A stretch of DNA of 64,000 nt from Paenibacillus faecalis (GCF_900289175.1 NZ_LT985747.1:2011912-2075911), one strand, 5' to 3'. Counted from the stretch's first letter, positions 1 to 8,824 are shown. The notes: generated from the sequence alone by a model not told the origin. A program made the numbers and translations.

Positions 1-52
1 ACTGCACCCCAATTGTTAGACACACTCTAACAGTTGGGGGTGCAGTTTTTTT
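1..52 (+). terminator. hairpin plus T-run inside the IS left end
   Basis: Bases 1-20 pair almost perfectly with 26-46 (one bulge, one mismatch), and a run of seven T follows, directly before the OrfA start at 53. The 5' arm is the terminal repeat itself. It looks like an intrinsic terminator. The inferred role is to block transcription entering from outside the element into the transposase. Confidence 0.6.
3..23 (+). repeat. left terminal inverted repeat of the IS
   Basis: The segment begins TGCACCCCAA and ends GTTAGACAC. It matches the reverse complement of 1418-1438 at most positions, including the whole GTTAGACAC part. Confidence 0.8.
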
Positions 53-583
53 ATGACTAAATTTACGAAAGATAGTAAATTGGCGATAATTCAAGGGTAT
101 GACCCTGATCTTATATCGCAGACGGAATACGCAAATCAAATGGGCGTTACTAAGTCCCAATTCCAATATTGGTTGAAGCTCTATGAGATGCATGGTCAGT
201 CAGCCTTTATTAACGGCTATACAAATTATCCGGCAAGCTTTAAACTGGACGTACTCAATCATATGGCTCAATCAGACGCTTCTCTCATGGATACCGCTGC
301 TCTGTTCAACCTTCCGGACTTCTCCATGTTGTATTCCTGGCAGAAAAAGATGGAGACAGGCGGTCTAGAAGCCCTTGAGCCAAAAAAGAAGGGGCGTCCA
401 TCCATGAAGAAAGATTCCAATTCGTCTATCAAACGATCCGTAGTTGAAGGGTCTGACGAAGCACTTAAAGAACGTATCAAGCAGCTTGAAATGGAAAATG
501 AGTATCTAAAAAAGTTGAATGCCTTAGTTCGAAACAAGGAAAAATCACCAAACAAGACAAAGCACAAGTCGTCTGGGAACTGA
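53..583 (+). CDS. IS3-family transposase OrfA
   Basis: A 176-residue protein with DNA-binding role in the transposase. The first part has two helix-turn-helix segments (an early TEYANQMGVTKSQFQYWLKL region and a second copy near residues 70-95), typical of OrfA in the IS150 group. The end, around residues 139-165, is a heptad-rich zipper-like stretch that in this family mediates dimerisation. The slippery heptamer at 508-514 allows a -1 shift into OrfB. The start ATG at 53 lies only a few bases after a hairpin and T-run. Confidence 0.88.
   Translation: MTKFTKDSKLAIIQGYDPDLISQTEYANQMGVTKSQFQYWLKLYEMHGQSAFINGYTNYPASFKLDVLNHMAQSDASLMDTAALFNLPDFSMLYSWQKKMETGGLEALEPKKKGRPSMKKDSNSSIKRSVVEGSDEALKERIKQLEMENEYLKKLNALVRNKEKSPNKTKHKSSGN
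508..514 (+). promoter_or_regulatory. programmed -1 frameshift heptamer A AAA AAG
   Basis: The codons CTA AAA AAG of OrfA contain the standard A AAA AAG slippery site of IS3 elements. After a -1 shift the frame is open without interruption into the OrfB coding region, so a fused OrfAB transposase can be made. That it is used is inferred from the family. Confidence 0.7.
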
Positions 584-597
584 GGCATAAATATCCG

Positions 598-1407
598 GTG
601 ATGGCACTCGTACAGCTGGCTGGTATCCCGCGCAGCACCTATTACAACCTTATAGCACGTATAAATCAACCAGATTTGAATACCGATTTGGAAGCTGAAA
701 TTCAGTCAATTTACGCGGAACATGAGGGGCGTTACGGATATCGCCGTATTCGTGATGAACTGGTAACCCGTGGATGGAAAGTAAACCATAAGAAGGTTCA
801 GCGGCTCATGAAAAAGCTAGGCATTAAATGCCTAGTCCGCATGAAAAAGTATAAGTCGTATAAAGGGACAGTGGGCAAGATTGCACCGAATCATCTGGAC
901 CGCCAGTTCACGGCGGAGGCGCCAAATGAGAAATGGGTGACGGACATCACGGAGTTTAAGTTGTTTGGAGAAAAGCTGTATCTATCACCCATTTTGGACT
1001 TATTCAACGGGGAGATTATCACCTATACCATTGGTTCACGACCAACATATTCTCTGGTATCTGAAATGCTGGATGCAGGACTGAAGCGTCTGCCGGAAGA
1101 GCACCATCTTCTTCTTCATTCAGATCAAGGATGGCATTACCAAATGAAGCCGTATCGCCATGCGCTTAAGTCGAGAGGCATTCTCCAGAGCATGTCACGA
1201 AAAGGGAATTGTTACGATAATGCCGTCATAGAGAATTTCTTCGGTATTCTCAAGTCGGAGTTTCTGTACTGTAAAGAGTTTGAAAATGTGGAACATTTCA
1301 AGAAAGAACTGAAAAAATATATTGAATACTACAATACTAAACGGTTGAAGGCAAAATTCAAAATGAGTCCGGTACAGTACCGAACTCATTTTGAGAAAGC
1401 TGCCTGA
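598..1407 (+). CDS. IS3-family transposase OrfB (DDE integrase domain)
   Basis: This is the catalytic half of the transposase. It has an HTH_21-like region (YGYRRIRDEL) followed by the rve core: the first Asp in WVTDITEF, the second in LFNGE-preceding SPILDLF and HSDQG, and the Glu in NAVIENFFGILKSE. All three acidic residues are present. The frame is open upstream of the GTG at 598 back to the slippery site, so the natural product is probably the OrfAB fusion. No premature stop is seen. Confidence 0.9.
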   Translation: MMALVQLAGIPRSTYYNLIARINQPDLNTDLEAEIQSIYAEHEGRYGYRRIRDELVTRGWKVNHKKVQRLMKKLGIKCLVRMKKYKSYKGTVGKIAPNHLDRQFTAEAPNEKWVTDITEFKLFGEKLYLSPILDLFNGEIITYTIGSRPTYSLVSEMLDAGLKRLPEEHHLLLHSDQGWHYQMKPYRHALKSRGILQSMSRKGNCYDNAVIENFFGILKSEFLYCKEFENVEHFKKELKKYIEYYNTKRLKAKFKMSPVQYRTHFEKAA

Positions 1408-1417
1408 TGAAATAACC

Positions 1418-1438
1418 GTGTCTAACTTTTGGGGGTCA
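1418..1438 (-). repeat. right terminal inverted repeat of the IS
   Basis: Read on the minus strand it starts TGACCCCCAA and ends GTTAGACAC, pairing with the left end. It begins 10 bases after the OrfB stop codon. Confidence 0.8.
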
Positions 1439-1465
1439 CTTCAGACTTGCGGCTTGTTGATTTCT

Positions 1466-2608
1466 TTATTTCAAATGATCGATGATCGCGCGGTAAGCGA
1501 TAACCGCCTCGTAATCATGAACATTAAATATCGTCGGATCTACTCCGGTTTTGACGATGACTGTACGTTCCTTCTGATTCACATAGATATGCTGGCCATA
1601 AATGCCGCGTGCCATAAATTCAGAGCCGTTGCTATTTTGCGGAACCCACCATTGATATTGGTATCCGAAGAAATCATCCGCTGCCTCTGGCAGCAAATCT
1701 GCCCGGCCGTCAAGCGTGACGGATTCTTTTACCCATTTTTCAGATATAACCTGACGTCCGTTCCAATCTCCGTTATGTAAATAGAGTCTTCCAAATTTGG
1801 CGTAATCTCGGAGCGTTGAATTAATGAACGTAAATGCAATCTCATTGCCGTGCAGATCGGTGTTCCAATACGCATCGTATTCCATACCAAGCGGCTGCCA
1901 AATTTTTTCTTCCAAATAAGCGGCGGCATTCATACCGGTTGTTCTTGCAATTAACATGCATAGAATCTGAGTATCTACGCTTTTATACTCAAATTTTCCG
2001 GGTGGCTGCAATCTTGTCAGCTTTTGTACATATTCGGTTATAGGCACAGCTTTTTCACTAAATACATCAATCAAAAATGTGTGAATTTCAGCATCCTTAT
2101 CACTGTAATCTTCATTAAAGCGAACGCCCGAAGACATCTGCAAAATATCTTTCACACTTGCTCCGTCATAACCGCTGCCGATCAGCTCCGGCAAATAGGA
2201 TGTAACCGGGTCATGGACATCGTTCATAGCCCCTTCATCAAACGCAATGCCGATTAGAGCGGAGACGATTGATTTGGCTACAGACATTGACATCGCGGTC
2301 GACTGCTCTTGGTATCCGTTGAAATATTGCTCGGTCATAATCGTATCGTCTTTAATGACCAAAAACCCGGTGGCAAGAACCTTCTGCAAATAATCTGCGA
2401 CTGTGCTGATTAGGCCATTATGCTCATAATGGATTTCATTCAGCGGTTGTTCGTTTTTCTTAAAAACAAATTTATGTTCCGGCGCTTTAATATCATGTTT
2501 GGGCATGATTTTGTTCATATTTCTGAAGCTCCATGCAATATGCTCTTCATCTAGCATCGTTGCCAGCTTGGTTAAATCATACTGTTTGTCTGCCGTGTTC
2601 AAATTCAT
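1466..2608 (-). CDS. serine beta-lactamase-family hydrolase (class C / PBP4*-like)
   Basis: A 380-residue enzyme of the beta-lactamase/transpeptidase-like superfamily, closest in layout to 6-aminohexanoate-dimer hydrolases and other esterase-like members. The nucleophile motif is S-V-A-K in MSMSVAKSIVSALIG, and the second motif is Y-K-S in FEYKSVDTQ, in place of the YxN of true class C enzymes. No signal peptide is visible, so it is probably cytoplasmic. The start is taken at the ATG at 2608 because a GGAGG site lies just before it; the longer frame from 2620 would start inside that site. The substrate is unknown. It is convergent with the IS. Confidence 0.8.
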   Translation of the reverse strand: MNLNTADKQYDLTKLATMLDEEHIAWSFRNMNKIMPKHDIKAPEHKFVFKKNEQPLNEIHYEHNGLISTVADYLQKVLATGFLVIKDDTIMTEQYFNGYQEQSTAMSMSVAKSIVSALIGIAFDEGAMNDVHDPVTSYLPELIGSGYDGASVKDILQMSSGVRFNEDYSDKDAEIHTFLIDVFSEKAVPITEYVQKLTRLQPPGKFEYKSVDTQILCMLIARTTGMNAAAYLEEKIWQPLGMEYDAYWNTDLHGNEIAFTFINSTLRDYAKFGRLYLHNGDWNGRQVISEKWVKESVTLDGRADLLPEAADDFFGYQYQWWVPQNSNGSEFMARGIYGQHIYVNQKERTVIVKTGVDPTIFNVHDYEAVIAYRAIIDHLK

Positions 2609-2769
2609 CAAGACCTCCAATTGCCATATTTATGTTATATATTCTACTATTGTACCTTACTATGAAAAGGATACAAAATCGATAGAAGAGTCTTGATGTT
2701 TTACCAATTTCATCGTAAATTGGAATACGTGCGATCTGGATTCGAAAATCAATGGGAGGGATGTAGAGC

Positions 2770-3225
2770 ATGAGTAACCGGTCATGGAAGATTTTTATTA
2801 CGGCAGTCGTTTTGATTGTTCTGAGTGCCTTCGTGTACGATAAGGCCCAATCCCGAACGTCATTTCAGGAGCTCGTTCTTGATCATTTGAATGAACCAGA
2901 TGAAATTAAGTCGATCCATTTATATAAGGAAGATGATGAAGAGAGACAACCAGGAATTGAAATTACGGACTCTGATGAGATCAATGAAATCATGAAAGTT
3001 TTTTCGGGTGCAAAATTAAAAGTGATTGAACAAAGATTTCTATTCGAGGACAGCTATAAAATGTATATTTATACTAAGAGTGGTCCTTCGTTTTATGTAG
3101 TCTTTAACGATCAGAAGCTCATGAGAATCGATAACAGTGAGACCATGCATAAGAAATACAATCGAGAATATGAGGTTACAAACGATTTTGATATTACGAA
3201 AGTTACTGATTTATTCAATGAATGA
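2770..3225 (+). CDS. membrane-anchored or secreted protein of unknown function
   Basis: A 151-residue protein with an N-terminal hydrophobic segment (residues about 7-23) that is either a signal peptide or a membrane anchor. A charged soluble part follows, with IKSIHLYKEDDEE and DEINEIMKVF blocks. The pattern resembles small Bacillales lipoprotein-like or DUF5301-type proteins, but I do not recognise it with certainty. The start ATG follows a GGGAGGG ribosome site. It stands alone between the hydrolase and the T-box leader. Confidence 0.7.
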   Translation: MSNRSWKIFITAVVLIVLSAFVYDKAQSRTSFQELVLDHLNEPDEIKSIHLYKEDDEERQPGIEITDSDEINEIMKVFSGAKLKVIEQRFLFEDSYKMYIYTKSGPSFYVVFNDQKLMRIDNSETMHKKYNREYEVTNDFDITKVTDLFNE

Positions 3226-3339
3226 ACGAAAGTCGACTCGAAGTAACGGGGTATTTATGTGCGCTTTAAAGCATAATTATAAAAAATATAAATAAAGGTT
3301 ACCCCTGAAGTGATTTTTATATTATAATCGTATCAAATG

Positions 3340-3625
3340 CGATGAAGAGAAGAGTAAATAAACGAATTCTTTCACAGAGAGCTCCGGTAGTTGAGAAGGA
3401 GTAAAGGATTGCTTATTGAAAAAAGACTCTGAGCAGCACGTCGGAACCAGATCAATAGGGGATGGTGTGACAGGAGCTCCTGTTACAGAGCTGGAGTATA
3501 GCATGATTGTGTAATGTCGTACTCGACAAGGCGAATATGGCGACATATCTCGCAAAGCTGGGGTGGTACCACGGGTATACAATCTCGTCCCTAAGACTAC
3601 GGTCTTGGGGGTGGGATTTTTTATT
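3340..3625 (+). promoter_or_regulatory. T-box leader upstream of aspartate-semialdehyde dehydrogenase
   Basis: The conserved T-box GGGTGGTACCACG sits at 3561-3573, followed by the antiterminator/terminator pair. Upstream are stem I-like features (AGTA near 3354 and AGAGAGCTCCGG near 3377). Such leaders sense uncharged tRNA and allow read-through when an amino acid is short. A candidate specifier is ACC (Thr) at 3446-3448 in GGAACCAG, which would fit a gene at the threonine/methionine/lysine branch, but the stem pairing could not be folded with confidence. Confidence 0.9.
3588..3625 (+). terminator. T-box regulated intrinsic terminator
   Basis: A nine-base stem (CCCTAAGAC with GTCTTGGGG, including a G-T pair) is followed by a T-rich run at 3617-3622. 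It competes with the antiterminator formed by the T-box sequence. Confidence 0.85.
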
Positions 3626-3716
3626 ATTTCATGCATATCAAGCATATTGAAAAAGGAAATGTACACAATTCAGCGAGTCTGAATATGTATTTATTAAGAA
3701 AGGAATTGAATAGCTC

Positions 3717-4802
3717 ATGGCAAAAAAACTTCAAGTTGGTATTGTCGGTGGAACAGGTATGGTTGGACAGCGTTTTGTTCAATTGCTGGATGAACATCCA
3801 TGGTTCAAAGTAACCCTCATTGCAGCAAGCAGTAACTCAGCAGGCAAAACATATGAGGAAGCCGTTCAGGGCAGATGGAAGCTGTCCACTCCGATTCCTG
3901 AAGATGTGAAACATATCGTCGTACAGGATGCCTCGAAAGTGGATGAGGTTGCGGCCCAGGTTGACTTTATATTTTGTGCAGTTGATATGAAGAAGAACGA
4001 GATTCAGGCTTTGGAAGAGGCTTACGCCAAAACAGGAACGCCCGTTATTTCCAACAATTCGGCTCATCGCTGGACTCCTGATATTCCAATGGTCATTCCG
4101 GAAATTAATCCGGAACATATCGAGATCATCGCAGCACAGAGAAAAAGATTGGGAACTTCCACCGGGTTCATTGCAGTGAAACCGAACTGCTCCATTCAAA
4201 GCTATGTACCGGCGCTTCATGCCTTGCTTGATTTCAAACCGACCAAGGTCGTTGCATCGACGTATCAAGCGATATCCGGTGCAGGTAAAAACTTCAACGA
4301 TTGGCCGGAGATGCTGGATAATGTAATCCCGTATATCGGTGGTGAAGAGGAAAAAAGCGAGCAGGAGCCGCTGCGCATCTGGGGCAGTATTGAAAACGGT
4401 GAAATCGTAAAAGCAGCTTCACCTATAATTACAACACAGTGTATTCGCGTTCCTGTAACAGATGGACATTTAGCAACCGTATTTGTATCGTTCGAGAACA
4501 AACCATCGAAAGAGGAGATATTGGATCGCTGGCGTCAATTTTCAGGAAGACCACAGGAGCTCGGTCTGCCGAGTGCGCCAAAGCAGTTTATCACATATTT
4601 TGAGGAAGAAAACAGACCGCAAACGAAGCTGGATCGTGATATTGAGCGCGGGATGGGCGTTTCTGTCGGAAGATTACGTGAGGACTCGATCTACGATTAT
4701 AAATTTGTAGGGTTATCTCATAATACGCTGCGTGGTGCTGCTGGCGGTGCCGTTCTGATCGCTGAGCTGCTGAAAGCGGAAGGCTACATTCAAGCGAAAT
4801 AA
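3717..4802 (+). CDS. asd: aspartate-semialdehyde dehydrogenase
   Basis: Reduces aspartyl-4-phosphate to aspartate-4-semialdehyde with NADPH, the branch point to lysine/diaminopimelate, threonine and methionine. The N-terminal Rossmann motif is GIVGGTGMVGQRF. The active-site Cys lies in KPNCSIQSYV and a catalytic His in RGAAGG-preceding HNTLR or GHLATVFV. The 361-residue length and sequence fit the archaeal/fungal-type Asd rather than the common bacterial usg-type. The start follows AAGGAATTG. It is the only gene behind the T-box leader, so it is expected to respond to the charging of one tRNA. Confidence 0.92.
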   Translation: MAKKLQVGIVGGTGMVGQRFVQLLDEHPWFKVTLIAASSNSAGKTYEEAVQGRWKLSTPIPEDVKHIVVQDASKVDEVAAQVDFIFCAVDMKKNEIQALEEAYAKTGTPVISNNSAHRWTPDIPMVIPEINPEHIEIIAAQRKRLGTSTGFIAVKPNCSIQSYVPALHALLDFKPTKVVASTYQAISGAGKNFNDWPEMLDNVIPYIGGEEEKSEQEPLRIWGSIENGEIVKAASPIITTQCIRVPVTDGHLATVFVSFENKPSKEEILDRWRQFSGRPQELGLPSAPKQFITYFEEENRPQTKLDRDIERGMGVSVGRLREDSIYDYKFVGLSHNTLRGAAGGAVLIAELLKAEGYIQAK

Positions 4803-5039
4803 AAACATTAGTTTAAGGGGCTGTTCCAAAAGGTCTATTGACCCGGGGCGGCTCCTTTGTCTGTTCTAAGGACGCTATCGGAACGAAGAGTATTGACTGG
4901 AAATCTTTTATCGTTTATATTATACATCTGTGCTTCAATGCAAAAAAGCCAAAAAGCATAAAAGCGGAGAAGCTTTATTATGGAATCGGAGATACGAATT
5001 TTATCCCGATTATTATAAATGTTAAGGAGTTCTATCAAC

Positions 5040-6431
5040 ATGGACAGACAACTGAGTTTCACAAAAAGTGTCATACTTATGGTTTTTATTCTAACCCTAT
5101 TGTTTGTGACCCTTTTTCTTTTAAAATCGGAACCGCATATACCGCTTCTCGCAACAACCGTCGGCACAGCCGCTCTATTGCGATTATTCGGCTTTACATG
5201 GAAAAAGGTGGAGTCGGCCATTATTCAAGGGATACAAGGTGCCATTATGCCGATTCTTATTCTTGCGCTGATCGGTATTCTGATCGCCGTATGGATGATG
5301 AGCGGTACGGTACCGACGATATTGTACTATGGTATGGATTATATTAAACCGGAGTATTTTGCCGTCAGCGCACTGTATGTTACGATCATCGTCTCCATGT
5401 TTACGGGAAGCTCGTTCACAACCGTCAGCACCGTCGGGGTTGCCCTTATGGGAATCGCTTTAACGACGGGGATTTCCCCAACTTTCGCTGCTGGAGCGAT
5501 CATTTCCGGGGCTTGTTTCGGTGATAAAATGTCGCCATTATCCGATACGACGAATTTTGCTCCTGCCGTAGCAGGCGTATCTTTGTTCACACATATTCGC
5601 AATATGGTAAATACGACACTTCCTGCTCTTGTCGTAACAACTGTATTTTTCCTGCTTGCACCGAAAAGCAATAGTGTCGATTTATCTTCTATACAACAAA
5701 TCAAGCTCGCATTACAAGAAGGATTTCATATCCACTGGTTAACTTTAATATCACCGCTTGCTGTTATTGTCTGCTCTATTAAACGGATTCCTATTTTACC
5801 GACATTGATTGTCGGTATTGTGACAGGGCTTTTGGTGACTGCCTTTGTTCAGCAACAAACAGCCATCGACTTCTGGTTCAGTGTTATGCAGGGCGGCTAC
5901 AAGAGCACCATCGCCAACGAAACGGTCGCATCCATCGTTAACCGAGGCGGGTTGCAATCGATGATGGGGTCTATATCGCTGATCTTGATTGCTTTATCCT
6001 TAGGAGGCTTATTACAGCATTGTGGTGTCATTGACGCCTTCTTCCGTAAGGTGATGCAGCCTTTAAAGCGAAGCAGCAGCATTGTCCTTATGACCGGTGC
6101 ATCATCGATCGCTGTCAACGGCATGACCGGAGAGCAGTATCTATCTATTCTGCTGCCTGGCCAAATGTTCAAAGATGAATATGTTCGGAGAAATATTCCA
6201 GCCAAGACGCTTTCCCGTACATTGGAAGATTGCGGAACGCTTGTGAACCCGTTGATTCCATGGGGGGTCAGTGGTGCCTTTTTCGCTTCGACACTTGGTG
6301 TACCGGTTATAGAATATGCCGCCTATGCAACGTTCTTGTGGTTAAGTCCGCTGTTTACATTTGCTTATGCTTTAATACCAATATTACAGAAGAACTCGCT
6401 GGGCAAGGATAAAGGGGTCTCAGCATCATGA
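5040..6431 (+). CDS. nhaC: Na+/H+ antiporter, NhaC family
   Basis: A 463-residue polytopic membrane protein with about 11-12 hydrophobic segments. NhaC-type signatures include FTGSSFTTVSTVGVAL and CFGDKMSPLSDTTNFAPA in the first half and ITGEQY/EDCGTLVNPLIPWG-like motifs in the second. It exchanges cytoplasmic Na+ for protons. The start is placed at the ATG at 5040, eight or so bases after AAGGAG at 5024; an upstream ATG at 5019 in frame would contain that site. The 237-base gap before it shows no recognised riboswitch. Confidence 0.9.
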   Translation: MDRQLSFTKSVILMVFILTLLFVTLFLLKSEPHIPLLATTVGTAALLRLFGFTWKKVESAIIQGIQGAIMPILILALIGILIAVWMMSGTVPTILYYGMDYIKPEYFAVSALYVTIIVSMFTGSSFTTVSTVGVALMGIALTTGISPTFAAGAIISGACFGDKMSPLSDTTNFAPAVAGVSLFTHIRNMVNTTLPALVVTTVFFLLAPKSNSVDLSSIQQIKLALQEGFHIHWLTLISPLAVIVCSIKRIPILPTLIVGIVTGLLVTAFVQQQTAIDFWFSVMQGGYKSTIANETVASIVNRGGLQSMMGSISLILIALSLGGLLQHCGVIDAFFRKVMQPLKRSSSIVLMTGASSIAVNGMTGEQYLSILLPGQMFKDEYVRRNIPAKTLSRTLEDCGTLVNPLIPWGVSGAFFASTLGVPVIEYAAYATFLWLSPLFTFAYALIPILQKNSLGKDKGVSAS

Positions 6432-6524
6432 CCTGCTACCAATTTCTTTTTACTACAAAATGATGTTATGATCGAAAAATGAAATTTACTAGTCAGGCGG
6501 TACATAACGAAGGAGATAGATCTT

Positions 6525-7028
6525 ATGAATAGCATACGTATCGTTCCAATTACAGAGATAAGTCATATTCAAGAAGTGTGTCAGCTGGCTGAAGAAATTT
6601 GGATGGAGCACTATGAGCCGATTATAGGCCAAGAACAGGTTCGCTACATGATTGAGAAATTTCAATCTCCTGAGCCTGTCAAGGAACAAATTGAAAGTGG
6701 ATATCAATACTATTTTTTAAACAGTCGGGATGAGAAGGCAGGATATATGGCTTTCAAACTGGAAAATGGCAGCATGTTCTTAAGTAAAATCTATGTAGCC
6801 AAGCGTTATCGCAAACAGGGGATTGCAGCGGCGGCACTCACTTACGCTGAAGAAGTGTGCAAATCAAGTGGGGTCTCCTCGATGTGGCTGACGGTTAATA
6901 AATACAACTCGAACTCAATCGCCGCCTATAACAGACTCGGGTTTGTGACGATCCGCGAACAAGTTGCAGATATTGGACAGGGATATGTTATGGATGATTA
7001 TGTGATGGAGAAAGTGATTCCTGAATAA
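6525..7028 (+). CDS. GNAT family N-acetyltransferase
   Basis: A 167-residue protein with the GNAT acetyl-CoA-binding motif A around residues 88-105 (KIYVAKRYRKQGIAAAAL) and the end motif NSIAAYNRLGF. It transfers an acetyl group from acetyl-CoA to an amine; the substrate (protein N-terminus, polyamine or small molecule) cannot be told. The start ATG follows GAAGGAGA. The gene is a single unit ended by a clear intrinsic terminator. Confidence 0.85.
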   Translation: MNSIRIVPITEISHIQEVCQLAEEIWMEHYEPIIGQEQVRYMIEKFQSPEPVKEQIESGYQYYFLNSRDEKAGYMAFKLENGSMFLSKIYVAKRYRKQGIAAAALTYAEEVCKSSGVSSMWLTVNKYNSNSIAAYNRLGFVTIREQVADIGQGYVMDDYVMEKVIPE

Positions 7029-7055
7029 TAAAGGAAAGCAGTGATGAAGCAAGAA

Positions 7056-7099
7056 AGGTCGAGAACGGGAGCAAATGAAATCCCGACTCGGCCTTTTTT
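7056..7099 (+). terminator. intrinsic terminator after the acetyltransferase
   Basis: The stem AGGTCGAG-ACGGGA pairs with TCCCG-CTCGGCCT across a short loop and is followed by six T. Confidence 0.85.
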
Positions 7100-7144
7100 G
7101 CTAACGGACATCTCTATGATGATCAAGTTCATATTCGTATTTGG

Positions 7145-7534
7145 TTACTCGTTAGAAGGATTCAACTGCACCATCCGAGTTGCGCGCTCATACAGCCGGC
7201 GATACACACTCTCCTGATCATCGCTGCCGGGATTCACATAATAAATGGAATCGATCTTCGCATAGGCAATTGCGCTTAAGCACATAGGACACGGCTCGGT
7301 GCTGGCATACATGATACAGCCTGATAAATCCAACGTATTCAATTGTTGGCACGCCTTTCGGACTGCCAGAGTTTCAGCGTGCGCGGTCGGATCATTGGTT
7401 TTGAGCTCTTCGTTTACACCTGTACTGATAATCTCCCCATCTTTGACGATAACCGCCCCGTAAGGACCGCCATGCTGTTGCGGATTTTCAGAAGCTAATT
7501 GTAAAGCTTTGCGAATGAAATCGTAGTGAGTCAA
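7145..7534 (-). CDS. CMP/dCMP-type nucleobase deaminase, guanine-deaminase-like
   Basis: A zinc deaminase of 129 residues. The metal and catalytic motifs are HAE (in TAHAETLAVRKAC) and PCPMC (in STEPCPMCLSAI), with PYGAVIVKDG at the front as in GuaD and TadA. The context AHAE preceded by NDPT is closest to Bacillus guanine deaminase, but the C-terminal region is short and different, so the base it acts on is not settled. The start is chosen as TTG at 7534, eight bases after GGGGAGG; the frame is open further upstream but without a ribosome site. Confidence 0.82.
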   Translation of the reverse strand: MTHYDFIRKALQLASENPQQHGGPYGAVIVKDGEIISTGVNEELKTNDPTAHAETLAVRKACQQLNTLDLSGCIMYASTEPCPMCLSAIAYAKIDSIYYVNPGSDDQESVYRRLYERATRMVQLNPSNE

Positions 7535-7733
7535 TATGATGACCTCCCCGGTTCTATAATAGGACATTTTTAGACGATTCAGCGATGTTGCTCTTATTTG
7601 CACCAAAAAGAGCTATTACACTTACGGCTATGGTAGCACAGATCAAGGGGATTAGTAATATACCTTTATGTAAAATGCTGCTAAAGTAAATATAAAACCA
7701 GTCATAGTAGAAATAGAAAGGGGAAGCTGCAAC

Positions 7734-8711
7734 ATGGTTCATGAAGTGGTTATTGGAATCGATGGGGGCGGATCGACCACACGGGTTATGGTCAGTGATT
7801 TGACTGGACATATTCTTTCCTATGCAGAAGGCGGTCCATCGTCGATACATAAGGACAGCAACGCTCATGAGAATGTTCAAAACACGATTCAAATGGCACT
7901 CTCCAGTGCCAGCATCAATATCGATCAAGTGATAGGGCTAGTTGCGGGGATAGCCGGTTACGAATCCGAGTCGGATTTAAAGTGGGTTCAACGCTTAACC
8001 GATATAGACGGGCTGAACTGTCCCAAATGGTATGTAAACGATGCCGTTGTTGCACATGCAGGAGCTTTTTTAGGGGAACCAGGTATTGTAGTTGTATCCG
8101 GTACGGGATCGATAATAATGGCGATTACGGAACAGGGAAAGCAGTTCAGAAACATTGATTTCCATCATTATGCCGCTAGTGCTGCCCGATTTCTGTCATA
8201 CGATACGATGTTCGAAATCCTTGCTGGACATGTTCATTCATCGGATGAAACGATGGTTCGTCAAATTATAAAATTTTGGAATGTTGAGCGTGCAGATCAG
8301 CTGCTTAACTTGGCAGCACATGGCTTTATAGAAGATCAGAAGAAACGGGATAAGACATTTGGCAAGATGGCTCCGATTATTACGAATGCGGCAAGCGAAG
8401 GAAGTGAGCTAGGCAGGTTCGTATGTGACAGAGCGATCGATCAAATCATGGTAGGTGTAGACATCCTGGGAGCATTCTTCAAACCGGGGCTCGTATCTGT
8501 AACTGGAATAGGGAGTGTTATCAGAAGTTCTTATATGAAATCGAAATTTATAGAAAGACTGCAATCGGGTACAAACAATCGGTATCATTATAAAAATCCG
8601 GAGCTATCCGCAGTAGCCGGTGCTGTGTTGATGGCGCTCAGAAATTTGGACATTCCAGTTCACTCCAGAGCGATTGAATCCATGAAGAATCACCCTTATT
8701 CGACATGGTAA
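7734..8711 (+). CDS. BadF/BadG/BcrA/BcrD ATPase-family kinase, N-acetylglucosamine-kinase-like
   Basis: A 325-residue protein of the actin-like ATPase fold. The phosphate-1 motif is IGIDGGGSTTRVMV, the phosphate-2 motif is VVSGTGSI, and an adenosine-type motif lies near VSVTGIGSV and AVAGAVLMAL. In Gram-positives this group includes GlcNAc and muramyl-sugar kinases, so a role in amino-sugar recycling is likely but inferred. RBS AAAGGGGAAGC precedes the ATG. It is transcribed away from the deaminase. Confidence 0.82.
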   Translation: MVHEVVIGIDGGGSTTRVMVSDLTGHILSYAEGGPSSIHKDSNAHENVQNTIQMALSSASINIDQVIGLVAGIAGYESESDLKWVQRLTDIDGLNCPKWYVNDAVVAHAGAFLGEPGIVVVSGTGSIIMAITEQGKQFRNIDFHHYAASAARFLSYDTMFEILAGHVHSSDETMVRQIIKFWNVERADQLLNLAAHGFIEDQKKRDKTFGKMAPIITNAASEGSELGRFVCDRAIDQIMVGVDILGAFFKPGLVSVTGIGSVIRSSYMKSKFIERLQSGTNNRYHYKNPELSAVAGAVLMALRNLDIPVHSRAIESMKNHPYSTW

Positions 8712-8767
8712 TTCGGATGTACTAAATAGATTCCAATTACAAAATATAGTATACTCTAGTAACATAA

Positions 8768-8824
8768 TCGTGTCAGAATTTACATAGAATCCATTTTAAC
8801 TATTTGAAATGACAGCTGACACGA
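8768..8824 (+). repeat. inverted repeat in the peroxidase promoter region
   Basis: TCGTGTCAG at 8768-8776 is the exact complement of CTGACACGA at 8816-8824. No T-run follows, so it may be an operator or an mRNA hairpin rather than a terminator. Confidence 0.5.

Larger units (their letters stand above)
3..1438 (+). mobile_element. IS3-family insertion sequence (IS150-like), apparently intact
   Basis: The element carries an OrfA with a helix-turn-helix and leucine-zipper-like end, and an OrfB with an rve/DDE integrase core in the -1 frame. It is bounded by imperfect inverted repeats at 3-23 and 1418-1438 that begin TG and end CA, as is usual for the family. A slippery A AAA AAG heptamer links the two frames. 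Both reading frames are open over their full length, so it may still be active. Only two bases of left flank are visible, so the target-site duplication cannot be read. It lies just downstream of the converging serine hydrolase gene, which ends at 1466. Confidence 0.9.

Noticed and set aside
1391..1780. 129-codon plus-strand frame after the IS
   Set aside because: Antisense to the serine hydrolase and starts inside the IS; no sign of a real gene.
4815..4880. Sequence like the end of an IS1182-type element (GGGGCTGTTCCAAAAGG)
   Set aside because: Too short and without a partner end or transposase remnant; could be a weak terminator behind asd.
4838..5347. 169-codon plus-strand frame overlapping the NhaC gene
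   Set aside because: It overlaps the strongly supported NhaC gene in another frame and has no protein-like pattern.
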